A stretch of 64,000 nucleotides of DNA. It comes from Salisediminibacterium beveridgei. Lineage in GTDB: Bacteria > Bacillota > Bacilli > Bacillales > Salisediminibacteriaceae. The stretch covers positions 1,178,001 to 1,242,000 of the forward strand of contig NZ_CP012502.1 of NCBI RefSeq assembly GCF_001721685.1, read 5' to 3'. Position 1 is the first letter of the stretch, and each line of letters begins with the position of its first letter. The notes under the pieces were generated by a model, which did not search any database, was not told where the DNA came from, and was given only the letters and a program-made list of their open reading frames with translations. A program made the position numbers and the translations under genes. This document shows, in pieces, positions 18,093-25,741 of the stretch.

Positions 18093-18116
18093 AAAACCAC
18101 GTGGCTTGTCGCCAAA

Positions 18117-18158
18117 AAAAGCTGTCTTCAGATCAGACGATCTGTCAAGACAGCTTTT
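18117..18158 (+). terminator. Terminator of the YpmS-like gene
   Basis: AAAAGCTGTCTT (18117-18128) pairs with AAGACAGCTTTT (18147-18158). An inner stem CAGATC/GATCTG extends it. A and T runs on the two sides would serve both strands. Confidence 0.85.
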
Positions 18159-18177
18159 GTTTGTCATTTGATGCAGG

Positions 18178-18729
18178 TTAATTGGCTTCCTCATAGCGGA
18201 TCGGACGGAGGATATAAAATCCATCCCGATGTTCTTCGATGAGGCATTGTTTAGAAATCATGCAGATCTGTTTGAAATTCAGCATATCAAACACACACAA
18301 TCCGGCATTTAACGCAGAGACGAGTGCAATATAGTGAATGTATTGTGGAAAAAGAATGACCCCGACAATGGATGAGATCGTAATCACAATAGCAGGCAAT
18401 ACGGTAGATGTGATACTGATGTGCTTTGAAATCGACTGATCAAAAGAATAATATAAGTAAGGCCACTGGTCCTTACGAATCCCGCAGATCGCCTTCGTAC
18501 CACTGAGCCAGAGCGGCAGGCAGTGCATGATCAGATGAACTGGAACGACTAATGCCATGACAAGGATCAAAAAGAAAGGTCCGTAGTCGATTAATGGGAC
18601 GCTTGGCAAAAAGGTTCTGAACAAAGTAAAAAATAATAAGAAATAAATACCGCTGAAAATCACAGAAGTCAGAATAAGTCGGCCTTTTCCAAAATCGCGT
18701 TCAACGGAGATGGTCTTGAGACAATTCAT
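18178..18729 (-). CDS. DUF3267-like membrane protein
   Basis: A 183-residue protein with about four hydrophobic helices. It resembles the DUF3267 family of predicted membrane zinc-protease-like proteins, with PVHLIMHCLPLW near residue 72 at the place of the family's HExxH-like motif; here the Glu is Leu. Function unknown. The ATG at 18729 follows GGGGGTG at normal spacing; an upstream GTG adds only five residues. Its place between yhaM and scoC corresponds to the yhaJ region of B. subtilis. Confidence 0.65.
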   Translation of the reverse strand: MNCLKTISVERDFGKGRLILTSVIFSGIYFLLFFTLFRTFLPSVPLIDYGPFFLILVMALVVPVHLIMHCLPLWLSGTKAICGIRKDQWPYLYYSFDQSISKHISITSTVLPAIVITISSIVGVILFPQYIHYIALVSALNAGLCVFDMLNFKQICMISKQCLIEEHRDGFYILRPIRYEEAN

Positions 18730-18911
18730 TGAAGACACCCCCACAAAAAGCTATGTATGTTCTTTTTTTTCAGATCTGTGCAGTTGCCCGTGAGCAACAT
18801 TCGTGTCAGATAAATGAACAACACTTAGTGTAATTTACGACGAATAAGAGAAGAAATCAAGCCTTTTTTTAAAAAAGTCGCGGGATTGTCAAAAGGGAGC
18901 GTTTACAGCGC

Positions 18912-18939
18912 AAAAAACCGGGAGAATCCCTTCTCCCGG
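18912..18939 (-). terminator. Terminator of scoC
   Basis: CCGGGAGAA (18918-18926) pairs with TTCTCCCGG (18931-18939). On the minus strand the stem is followed by six Ts (A run at 18912-18917). Confidence 0.9.
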
Positions 18940-18951
18940 CGGTGGCAACTT

Positions 18952-19536
18952 TTACGATGTGGAGGCTTCCTGGTCGCCTCGTTTTCGGGGAACCAGCTGG
19001 CCATCTTTTTCAGTGAACCCATCTTCAAATTTAGATAAAGACAATTCGAAAATCCGGATAAAATCAGGCCCGTAAATATGTTTGACAATGCTCATTAATT
19101 CTGAAAATTCAGGAAATTTCCCGTAAAGGTCTTTAATGGGCAACGAACCGCTGTAAACTGCATACGTTTGCAGATTGTAGCTTTTAAATGTTTCAAGGAG
19201 CAGATCCTCTCCTTTTGGCGTCAAGTAGATATAAGTATTCCGTTTATCGGTATTTCTCTTCGAGAAAGTTAATAATCCCCGCTCTTCAAGCTTCTTGGAG
19301 AAGTTGAAAGCTGTGGATACATGCATGACACCAAACTTGGCAATATCCGTGATCGATGCGCCCTCCAAATTGTTGGCAATCCATAGGATGTGATGTTCAT
19401 TAATGTTCAGTTCAAACGGTTTGATCCAAGCCTGCCAGTCTTTCTCAATGGACTTCCATAGCGCTTTGCTCAATTGTGCAATCTTATGACTGTACATGAT
19501 TGACTGTTTCATTGCTTGCAATTCCTGGTGCTCCAT
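18952..19536 (-). CDS. scoC: Transition-state regulator ScoC (Hpr), MarR family
   Basis: A 194-residue MarR-type repressor of protease, peptide-transport and sporulation genes in B. subtilis. Long blocks agree with B. subtilis Hpr: [28 protein letters not shown], and [19 protein letters not shown], which is the DNA-recognition helix. GKFPE and HIYGPDF mark the C-terminal helical part. The ribosome-binding site GGAGGG is strong. The upstream region is AT-rich with several short palindromes that may be autoregulatory. The place between the DUF3267 gene and serC matches B. subtilis. Confidence 0.95.
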   Translation of the reverse strand: MEHQELQAMKQSIMYSHKIAQLSKALWKSIEKDWQAWIKPFELNINEHHILWIANNLEGASITDIAKFGVMHVSTAFNFSKKLEERGLLTFSKRNTDKRNTYIYLTPKGEDLLLETFKSYNLQTYAVYSGSLPIKDLYGKFPEFSELMSIVKHIYGPDFIRIFELSLSKFEDGFTEKDGQLVPRKRGDQEASTS

Positions 19537-19618
19537 AATCTCCCTCCAATCTAATATGCCATGATCATAAATGAATAAAAAAGTGAATTATCTAAAAATT
19601 CATTATTTTTTCAGGAAA

Positions 19619-19634
19619 ATGATAAGCATATCAT
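19619..19634. promoter_or_regulatory. Palindromes in the scoC upstream region
   Basis: ATGATA-AGCA-TATCAT is a perfect inverted repeat about 85 bp upstream of scoC. A second, TGAATT/AATTCA, lies near 19584-19602. The 19537-19706 interval is very AT-rich and may hold the scoC operators; that is inference. Confidence 0.25.
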
Positions 19635-19706
19635 AACATAACCGAATGTTTTTTCTCAATAAAGATTTTGGATTTTTCTAAAAAAAGAATAATAAGGAGA
19701 ATGGCA

Positions 19707-19853
19707 ATGAAAAGACTCCATAAACAGGCTCCCGGCCGAATATCCCCTGCTCAACGGACCAATCAGTCAACTGACAGTAAGGATAACTGCTATGCCGGGA
19801 GCCCGAATTCATTATTGAAAACTAGTGTTTCCGAAGCTTCCAATACCAGTTAG
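19707..19853 (+). CDS. Possible small peptide gene, 48 residues
   Basis: An unrecognised short frame in the 350-bp gap between scoC and serC. AAGGAG (19694-19699) lies 7 nt before ATG 19707. The peptide starts MKRLHKQAPGR and is Ser-, Asn- and Thr-rich, with one Cys and no hydrophobic helix. The good ribosome-binding site is the only support; length and composition are compatible with chance. Confidence 0.35.
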   Translation: MKRLHKQAPGRISPAQRTNQSTDSKDNCYAGSPNSLLKTSVSEASNTS

Positions 19854-19887
19854 AAACAGTATTTATATAAAAAACCATTCCTAAGAC

Positions 19888-20967
19888 CTATTTGTTTACA
19901 CTTCGGAATTCTTTCATAAAAGAAATCAGTTTTTCAACATGCTCTTTTGGTACTGCATTATAAATCGACGCTCTGCAGCCCCCGACGGATCGATGGCCAT
20001 TCAGGCCGACAAATCCCTCTGCTTTTGCCTTGGCAAGAAAGGACTTTTCCAGTTCTTCTGATGGCAAGTTAAAGGTGACATTCATATTTGAGCGGGAAGC
20101 TGTGTCTGCATGACCGGTATAAAAGCCCTCAGAACCATCGATTTCATCATAGATCAGCTGAGCCTTTTCTTCCGCCCGCTGTTTCATGCCTTTCAAGCCT
20201 CCATTCTTTTCAATCCAGTCACACACGAGACCCGTCATATAAATAGCAGAGGTGGGTGGTGTGTTATAAAGAGAATTTGCTTTGTCATGCTGTTTGTAGG
20301 ACAGTGTCGGTGAGACATTCTCAGAGGCATGGTCAAGCAGGCTGTTTCGGACGATGACAATGGTCACACCTGACATGCCGGCGTTTTTTTGTGCGCCTGC
20401 ATAAGCCATATCGACAGTATTCCAGTCGACTTCCTTACTCAGAATATCACTGGACATATCGACGATCGCGGGTTGATCACTATTTGGGAAGCGGGTCCAT
20501 TGTGTGCCGAAAATCGTATTGTTTGATGTGTAATGGATATAAGCGGTGTCTGGTGATACTAGTGACAGATCAACTTCCGGAATATTTTTGTACTGATTGG
20601 CTTTGGACGTTGCCAGTTCATAAGTTTGCCCGTAAAAAGAAGCTTCTTTTTTGGCTTTTTCAGACCAGGATCCAGTCATGACGAATGCGGCTTTTTGATC
20701 AGCAGGAAGAAAATTCATCGCGGACATGGCAAATTGCAGAGAGGCTCCACCCTGAAGCAACAAAACAGAATAGTCTTCAGGTACATCGAGCAGCTTACGG
20801 ATCTGCTTAATGGTCTGGTTATGTACGCCCTCATATTGTGGGCTGCGGTGGCTGAGCTCCATGATTCCCATACCTGATTGTTCGAAATTGAACATGTTGG
20901 CTTGTGCATGGTCCAGCACTTCTTGTGGAAGAGGGCTTGGTCCTGGGTTGAAATTGTACGTTGTCAT
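19888..20967 (-). CDS. serC: Phosphoserine aminotransferase
   Basis: PLP enzyme converting 3-phosphohydroxypyruvate to phosphoserine in serine biosynthesis; it also acts in pyridoxine synthesis in some bacteria. At 359 residues it has the family length. The N-terminus is YNFNPGPSPLP, and QGGASLQFAM near 72 binds cofactor phosphate. The PLP Lys is in MAYAGAQKNAG near residue 195, and GLNGHRSVGGCRASIYNA near 325 is the C-terminal signature. AAGGAGAG precedes the ATG. In B. subtilis serC also lies between the scoC and hit genes. Confidence 0.95.
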   Translation of the reverse strand: MTTYNFNPGPSPLPQEVLDHAQANMFNFEQSGMGIMELSHRSPQYEGVHNQTIKQIRKLLDVPEDYSVLLLQGGASLQFAMSAMNFLPADQKAAFVMTGSWSEKAKKEASFYGQTYELATSKANQYKNIPEVDLSLVSPDTAYIHYTSNNTIFGTQWTRFPNSDQPAIVDMSSDILSKEVDWNTVDMAYAGAQKNAGMSGVTIVIVRNSLLDHASENVSPTLSYKQHDKANSLYNTPPTSAIYMTGLVCDWIEKNGGLKGMKQRAEEKAQLIYDEIDGSEGFYTGHADTASRSNMNVTFNLPSEELEKSFLAKAKAEGFVGLNGHRSVGGCRASIYNAVPKEHVEKLISFMKEFRSVNK

Positions 20968-21070
20968 GATCGTTCATCTCTCCTTATTTAGTCATTATTA
21001 TCACTAATCTGACAATTCAACTCAAAATCAAACCGGGGAAGCTTCCCCGGTACTGTTCTGGCAAAATTGG

Positions 21071-21502
21071 TCAGGATATGTGCGATTGGATGGCAGCTGC
21101 CATTTCCCCGAGTTCTTCACCAGTATATTCGTCAGCATGGGGGACCCATTTGGCGTCAAAACCATCTTCTTCAGAATACCTTGGCAACAGGTGGAGGTGG
21201 TAATGGAATACAGATTGACCGGCAAATTCCCCGTTGTTATTCAATATGTTCAGCCCTTTTGGCTGAAAAGTCTCATTCAGTGCATTCGCTACTTTTGGTA
21301 CCGAAGCGAAGAGGTTACGGGCAGTTTCCTCGGACAATTCAAACACATTTTCCTCGTGCTGCTTCGGAATAATCAAAGTATGTCCTTTTGTCACCTGACT
21401 GATATCAAGAAAAGCGAGAACATGTTCATCTTCATAGACCTTGGCGCCTGGAATGTCACCCTGAATGATTTTGCAAAAAATACAATTGGTTTCGGTGGAC
21501 AT
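21071..21502 (-). CDS. hit: HIT-family nucleotide hydrolase
   Basis: A 143-residue histidine-triad protein. CIFCKIIQGDIPG near the N-terminus carries the two Cys typical of zinc-binding members. The catalytic triad motif is SVFHYHLHLLPRY near residue 97. The family hydrolyses nucleoside phosphoramidates; the physiological substrate here is unknown. GAGGTG precedes the ATG. It is divergent from ecsA, as in B. subtilis. Confidence 0.93.
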   Translation of the reverse strand: MSTETNCIFCKIIQGDIPGAKVYEDEHVLAFLDISQVTKGHTLIIPKQHEENVFELSEETARNLFASVPKVANALNETFQPKGLNILNNNGEFAGQSVFHYHLHLLPRYSEEDGFDAKWVPHADEYTGEELGEMAAAIQSHIS

Positions 21503-21648
21503 GGTTTCACCTCATTCACGTTGATTTTCATGCTCAATTCCGTTTCATTATACATTAAATCTTTTTGCTTTTCTTTTCAAGTCCAACTTGTTTCGATATA
21601 GTGAAGATAAAGAAAAAAGTTATCAGGGAAGAAGGGTGTTGATCAGTT

Positions 21649-22395
21649 TTGGGAGATTTACTGGAAATTGAAGGGCTGACCGGTGGATATCAGCGAAATA
21701 AGCCGGTTTTGCATGATGTCTCATTTGAGGTGAATCAAGGTGAAATCGTCGGGCTCATCGGTCTGAATGGTGCAGGGAAAAGTACAACCATCAAACACAT
21801 ACTCGGCTTGATGGATCCCCATGTGGGCGTGATCCGTCTCAACGGAAAAACGATGGATAACGATATGGAAAGTTTCCGGCAACATTTGGCTTACATTCCT
21901 GAGATGCCTATGCTCTATGAGGAAATGACCTTATGGGAACATCTTGAATTTACCGGAATGGCATATGGATTAAGTGAACAAGACATGCGCGAAAGAGCCG
22001 ATTTATTATTAAATGAATACCGGATGACGAAAATGAAACAGTGGTTTCCAACGCAATTTTCAAAGGGGATGCGTCAGAAAGTCATGATCATGTGCGCGTT
22101 TATGGTGCAACCTGCTTTATACGTAGCAGATGAACCTTTCGTGGGACTGGATCCAATCGGCATAAAATCTTTTTTGGACAGAATGGTTCAGGTGCGTGAG
22201 CAGGGGACAGGAATTTTGATGTCGACACATATCCTTGCAACAGCTGAACGCTATTGTGACCGGTTCATCTTCCTTCATCACGGAAAAATGATTCTCCAGG
22301 GGACTCTCGAGGAAATGAGAGAACAGTCTGATATGCCTGGCGCTGCGCTTGATGATATCTATATTGAAGCAACGAAGGAAGAACGGCATGTTTGA
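21649..22395 (+). CDS. ecsA: ABC transporter ATPase EcsA
   Basis: A 248-residue ATPase of the EcsAB transporter, needed for exoenzyme secretion and competence in B. subtilis, where it also affects regulated intramembrane proteolysis by RasP. Walker A is GLNGAGKST near 39, the signature is FSKGMRQKV near 140, and Walker B with the following Glu is LYVADEPFVGLDP. STHILATAERYCD carries the switch His. The start is a TTG at 21649, with GAAGGG about 12 nt upstream; no better start is visible. It overlaps ecsB by 8 bp. Confidence 0.94.
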   Translation: MGDLLEIEGLTGGYQRNKPVLHDVSFEVNQGEIVGLIGLNGAGKSTTIKHILGLMDPHVGVIRLNGKTMDNDMESFRQHLAYIPEMPMLYEEMTLWEHLEFTGMAYGLSEQDMRERADLLLNEYRMTKMKQWFPTQFSKGMRQKVMIMCAFMVQPALYVADEPFVGLDPIGIKSFLDRMVQVREQGTGILMSTHILATAERYCDRFIFLHHGKMILQGTLEEMREQSDMPGAALDDIYIEATKEERHV

Positions 22396-23626
22396 CGGAG
22401 GGCAGTTATTCGATACACGGCGCAGCGAATTTTGGCAGCGGGCCATCCGGTATTTACGCCTGATTGGGAACAGTGGCTTTTTGTTTTCGTTGTACCTGTT
22501 GTTTGTCTTTGGCAGCTACTACTACGGTCAGCTGCTCAACTGGCTTCCGGACACCTTTCCGGCAGCAGTTGTCACCGGGGTGGTTTTCGTCTGGTTTTTG
22601 ACCAGGGGCAGGGTGAGAACCTTTACCCATCAAGCTGATATGGTGTTTCTCACGCCTGTGGAGCATCATATGCCAAAATACATTCGAAGAGCGTTAGGAT
22701 ACAGCTGGCTGATGGAATCTTTCTATACGGCGCTCGTGGTGTTGTTATTTACACCGCTCATGATGGACCGTTTTGTCGATAGTACAGGTTCGTGGTTACT
22801 GATTATGGCTGCCATTCTGCTGCTTAAAGGTTGGAACTTGCTTGCCGGGTTTGAAGAACAACGGTTTCAGGATGATTTGATGGTCTATCGGCATACAGCG
22901 ATGCGGTTTGTCATTAACGGAGTCGTGATTGTTGCGTTATTCGATTCACAAACATGGCTGATGGTGATCCTTTCAGGGTTGCTGCTTCTGGCGGTTTATG
23001 GCTTTTATTTCAGAAAACTCTCCGATACGTATCGTTTGAAATGGCACCGGCTGTTGGATGTTGAAGAGCGGACGACCATGACTTTTTACCGCATTGCCAA
23101 CAGTTTCACCGATGTGCCAGGGATGACAGCCAAAGTCAAGAGCCGCAGGTATATGGACATCTTTCTGTCTTTTATCCGGTATGCTCCGGATCAGATGTAT
23201 CATTACATTCTTGGACGGAGTCTGGTCAGAGCAAATGATTATTTCGGAATCTACTTGAGACTGACTGTGCTTGGCATCGTCTTCGTTACCGCAGTTCATT
23301 TGAACTGGGGACAGTGGCTGACTGCAGGTGCATTTGTCGTATTGAGCGGCATGCAGTTGAACACCTTGAAAGATCATTATGACACCAGTCAGATGATTGA
23401 ACTGTATCCGGTGAAACGACAGAAGCAGTTCGAAGGGCACCTGTTTTGGATGAGAGGTCTCTTATTAACACAAGCTGTGTTATTTGCAGCTGCGGGCTGG
23501 ATCAGTGCTGATTGGCTGCAGGGTTTGATCATTCTGCTCGTTGCGACCCTGTCAGCACTCTGGCTCAGTGACGTCCATTTGAAAAAAAGCTACACAAAAA
23601 AGTTCGAAGAATTAAAGAAAACGTAA
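22388..23626 (+). CDS. ecsB: ABC transporter membrane subunit EcsB
   Basis: A 412-residue polytopic protein with about eight to ten hydrophobic segments and a short basic N-terminus (DTRRSEFWQRAIRYLRLIG), typical of EcsB. It forms the transport channel with EcsA. The ATG lies inside the end of ecsA. ecsC, the third gene in B. subtilis, does not follow; an insertion sequence does. After the stop, a 10-bp inverted repeat TGAAGTATAA/TTATACTTCA (23636-23673) with an 18-nt loop is the only terminator-like structure. Confidence 0.92.
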   Translation: MFDGGQLFDTRRSEFWQRAIRYLRLIGNSGFLFSLYLLFVFGSYYYGQLLNWLPDTFPAAVVTGVVFVWFLTRGRVRTFTHQADMVFLTPVEHHMPKYIRRALGYSWLMESFYTALVVLLFTPLMMDRFVDSTGSWLLIMAAILLLKGWNLLAGFEEQRFQDDLMVYRHTAMRFVINGVVIVALFDSQTWLMVILSGLLLLAVYGFYFRKLSDTYRLKWHRLLDVEERTTMTFYRIANSFTDVPGMTAKVKSRRYMDIFLSFIRYAPDQMYHYILGRSLVRANDYFGIYLRLTVLGIVFVTAVHLNWGQWLTAGAFVVLSGMQLNTLKDHYDTSQMIELYPVKRQKQFEGHLFWMRGLLLTQAVLFAAAGWISADWLQGLIILLVATLSALWLSDVHLKKSYTKKFEELKKT

Positions 23627-23805
23627 GTTTTACTATGAAGTATAAAGAAAGACTTAGTTGCGCTTATACTTCAATCCTTTAGCGAACTTAAACAGTCCTT
23701 TGAAATATAAAAAGAGGCTGGGACAAAACCCAGTAAATAAAGAGGCCCACACCAAACGGTGTGGGTTTTCTGTATAGAAGGGTTGATTGTGCAAAAATAC
23801 AATCG

Positions 23806-23890
23806 CTTGCCGCGGGCAAGGCTTCAGCTAACCGTCGGAAAACCACCGCCGGTGGATCTTCAGCTCTTGCTTTTCCCGCAGGCGTCTCAT
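23806..23890. repeat. GC-rich structured element in the IS leader
   Basis: This non-coding stretch contains local hairpins (CTTGCC/GGCAAG at 23806-23820; CCACCG..CGGTGG near 23843-23855) and a shared CTTCAGCT motif. Its CCGCGGGCAAG ... CCCGCAGGCGTCT layout resembles a dispersed intergenic repeat that I recall from Bacillaceae genomes, often near IS1182 copies. Identity needs a genome-wide search. Confidence 0.35.
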
Positions 23891-23950
23891 GTATTTTTGA
23901 CAATCAACTGCATTGAAAGACCGTCAGGTCTTGATTTTTACATAAAAAAA

Positions 23951-24005
23951 GGATACCTTCGGATTAAGTTAGAACGACCAAGTCATAACAAAACCGGAGG
24001 TATCC
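23951..24005 (+). promoter_or_regulatory. Hairpin that can sequester the transposase ribosome-binding site
   Basis: GGATACCTTCGG (23951-23962) can pair with CCGGAGGTATCC (23994-24005), 11 of 12 bp. The right arm contains the GGAGG ribosome-binding site of the transposase. Transcripts entering from outside the IS would contain both arms and mask the site; a promoter starting inside the loop would not. Confidence 0.5.
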
Positions 24006-24007
24006 TT

Positions 24008-25741
24008 ATGTTTCTCGATTATAACATGAATCAGCTCGTTTTGCCGATGGATTTATCGCTTCAATTACAAAAAAATGATGTCGCTTTTGCAGTGAATGAC
24101 CTGGTTGAATCGATACCTGAAGAAGCTTTTGAAGCTTTTTATAAAAGTCAGGGTCGCCCTTCTTATCATCCGAAAATGATGATGAAGGTGATTCTCTGTG
24201 CGTATACTCAATCGACTTTTTCTGGACGGAAAATTGAAGCCTTATTGCAGGACAGTATTCGAATGATGTGGCTGGCACAAGGACACGCGCCGACCTACCG
24301 GACGATCAATCGATTCAGAGTACATCCCGACGTTGAAGAGCTCTTACGTCAGTGTTTTGTGCAATTCAGAAGCCGACTGGTTCAGGAAGAAGCAATTGAT
24401 AACGAAGCAATTTTTATTGATGGTACAAAGATCGAAGCCAACGCGAATAAATTCACGTTCGTATGGAAAAAATCCGTGCAACGGTATCATCATGATATCG
24501 TTACGAAATCAAATGCGATCTATGATGAACTGATTGAACAGGAAATCATTCCTGCGATTGAACTGGAAGATCAGGAAGCCTTAACGGATGATGAGCTGAA
24601 TAAAGTTCATGAAGAGTTGGACCAGACCGTTCAGGATTACGACAAGCAAATCGAAGAGAATGATGATGCGAAGGAAAGAAAAAGACTGAGATCAGAGCGG
24701 AAAAAGCCGAAAGAAAAGCGTAAAAAATTTCAGGATTTCATCGAACGTAAAGCACGTTATGAGAAGGATCTCGCGATCCTGGGTGATCGTAACAGTTACT
24801 CGAAAACCGATCATGATGCCACGTTTATGAGAATGAAAGATGACTATATGAAAAATGGCCAACTGAAAGCCGGTTACAATCTCCAGATTGCAACGGAAGG
24901 ACAATATACGCTCGCTTATGACATCTATCCAAATCCGACTGACACACGAACCCTGATTCCATTTCTGGATACCATCGAGAGACGGTACTTTTCACTGCCT
25001 GACTATATTGTTGGGGACGCCGGATACGGAAGCGAACAAAATTATGAGGATATTTTTTTGAACCGTCTATCAAGCACACCACTGATCACGTATAGTATGT
25101 ACCGAAAAGAAAAGAAACGGTCATTCAAAACCGATCGCTACCATGTGATGAATTGGAATTACAATCAGGATCAAGACTATTTTCTCTGTCCAAACGGCAA
25201 AAAAGTCACCTTTCGCTATGTATCCAAACGAACCGATCGCGCAGGATTCGAACGAACATTCAAGGTCTATGAAAGTGAAGACTGCACGGGCTGTCCCTTA
25301 CGGGCCAGTTGCACAAAAGCGAAAGAAGGCAAAAACCGTAAGGTTTATTACAATGAAAAATGGGAGCTGCAAAAAGAGCATATTCGTCAACTGCTTTTGG
25401 AAGAAGAAACTGGCGCGATTTATGGCAGACGTAAAGTCGATGTCGAACCAGTTTTTGGATTTCTGAAGGCCAATTTGCATTTCACCAGAATGTCGGTGAG
25501 AGGCAAAGACAAAGTGAAAAAAGAAATGGGTTTTGCACTCATGGCAGTGAACTTGAGAAAGTACACTGCGTTATACTGTTTTTTATATTTGTATCAACAG
25601 ACAAAACGCTTCCGACTATCAATTTATGATAATCGGAAGCGTATTTTGATCATTCAAGGCTTTTTGTCCCAGCCTCTTCGTGTGCGAGGCTATTCAGCGG
25701 ATGCCCATCGTTTCAAATACCAGATTACCGAGCGTATTTGA
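24008..25741 (+). CDS. IS1182-family transposase
   Basis: A 577-residue DDE-type transposase. An N-terminal domain (GRPSYHPKMMMKVILCAYTQ near 50, typical of IS1182/IS1380-like enzymes) precedes the catalytic core. Candidate acidic residues are IFIDGTKIEANAN near 138, IVGDAGYGSEQN near 335 and KVDVEPVFGFLKANL near 478. A charged coiled-coil insertion lies at about 180-250, and paired Cys (CTGCPLRASC) near 430. GGAGG sits 8 nt before ATG 24008. The frame runs through the right inverted repeat and ends 63 bp outside the IS, antisense to the end of yhaA, so the last about 20 residues are host-derived. Confidence 0.92.
   Translation: MFLDYNMNQLVLPMDLSLQLQKNDVAFAVNDLVESIPEEAFEAFYKSQGRPSYHPKMMMKVILCAYTQSTFSGRKIEALLQDSIRMMWLAQGHAPTYRTINRFRVHPDVEELLRQCFVQFRSRLVQEEAIDNEAIFIDGTKIEANANKFTFVWKKSVQRYHHDIVTKSNAIYDELIEQEIIPAIELEDQEALTDDELNKVHEELDQTVQDYDKQIEENDDAKERKRLRSERKKPKEKRKKFQDFIERKARYEKDLAILGDRNSYSKTDHDATFMRMKDDYMKNGQLKAGYNLQIATEGQYTLAYDIYPNPTDTRTLIPFLDTIERRYFSLPDYIVGDAGYGSEQNYEDIFLNRLSSTPLITYSMYRKEKKRSFKTDRYHVMNWNYNQDQDYFLCPNGKKVTFRYVSKRTDRAGFERTFKVYESEDCTGCPLRASCTKAKEGKNRKVYYNEKWELQKEHIRQLLLEEETGAIYGRRKVDVEPVFGFLKANLHFTRMSVRGKDKVKKEMGFALMAVNLRKYTALYCFLYLYQQTKRFRLSIYDNRKRILIIQGFLSQPLRVRGYSADAHRFKYQITERI

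Larger units (their letters stand above)
23712..25678 (+). mobile_element. IS1182-family insertion sequence
   Basis: Bounded by perfect 17-bp terminal inverted repeats, AAGAGGCTGGGACAAAA at 23712-23728 and its complement at 25662-25678. Contents are a T-rich hairpin near the left end (CCCACACC/GGTGTGGG, 23746-23765) that could stop incoming transcription, a structured non-coding leader of about 240 bp, and one transposase gene. A second hairpin near 25606-25641 (ACGCTTCCGACTATCA with its complement) precedes the right end. No target-site duplication is obvious in the flanks. The element lies between ecsB and yhaA, where ecsC would be expected. Confidence 0.9.

Noticed and set aside
21080..21601. 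Plus-strand frame of 173 codons over hit
   Set aside because: Antisense to the HIT gene, which has the catalytic triad and a ribosome-binding site; the frame is a shadow.
22973..23440. Minus-strand frame of 155 codons inside ecsB
   Set aside because: Shadow of the hydrophobic ecsB gene; no start signal.
23690..25700. Target-site duplication of the IS
   Set aside because: Flanks ATATAA on the left and CGTGTG on the right share no direct repeat, so none is claimed.
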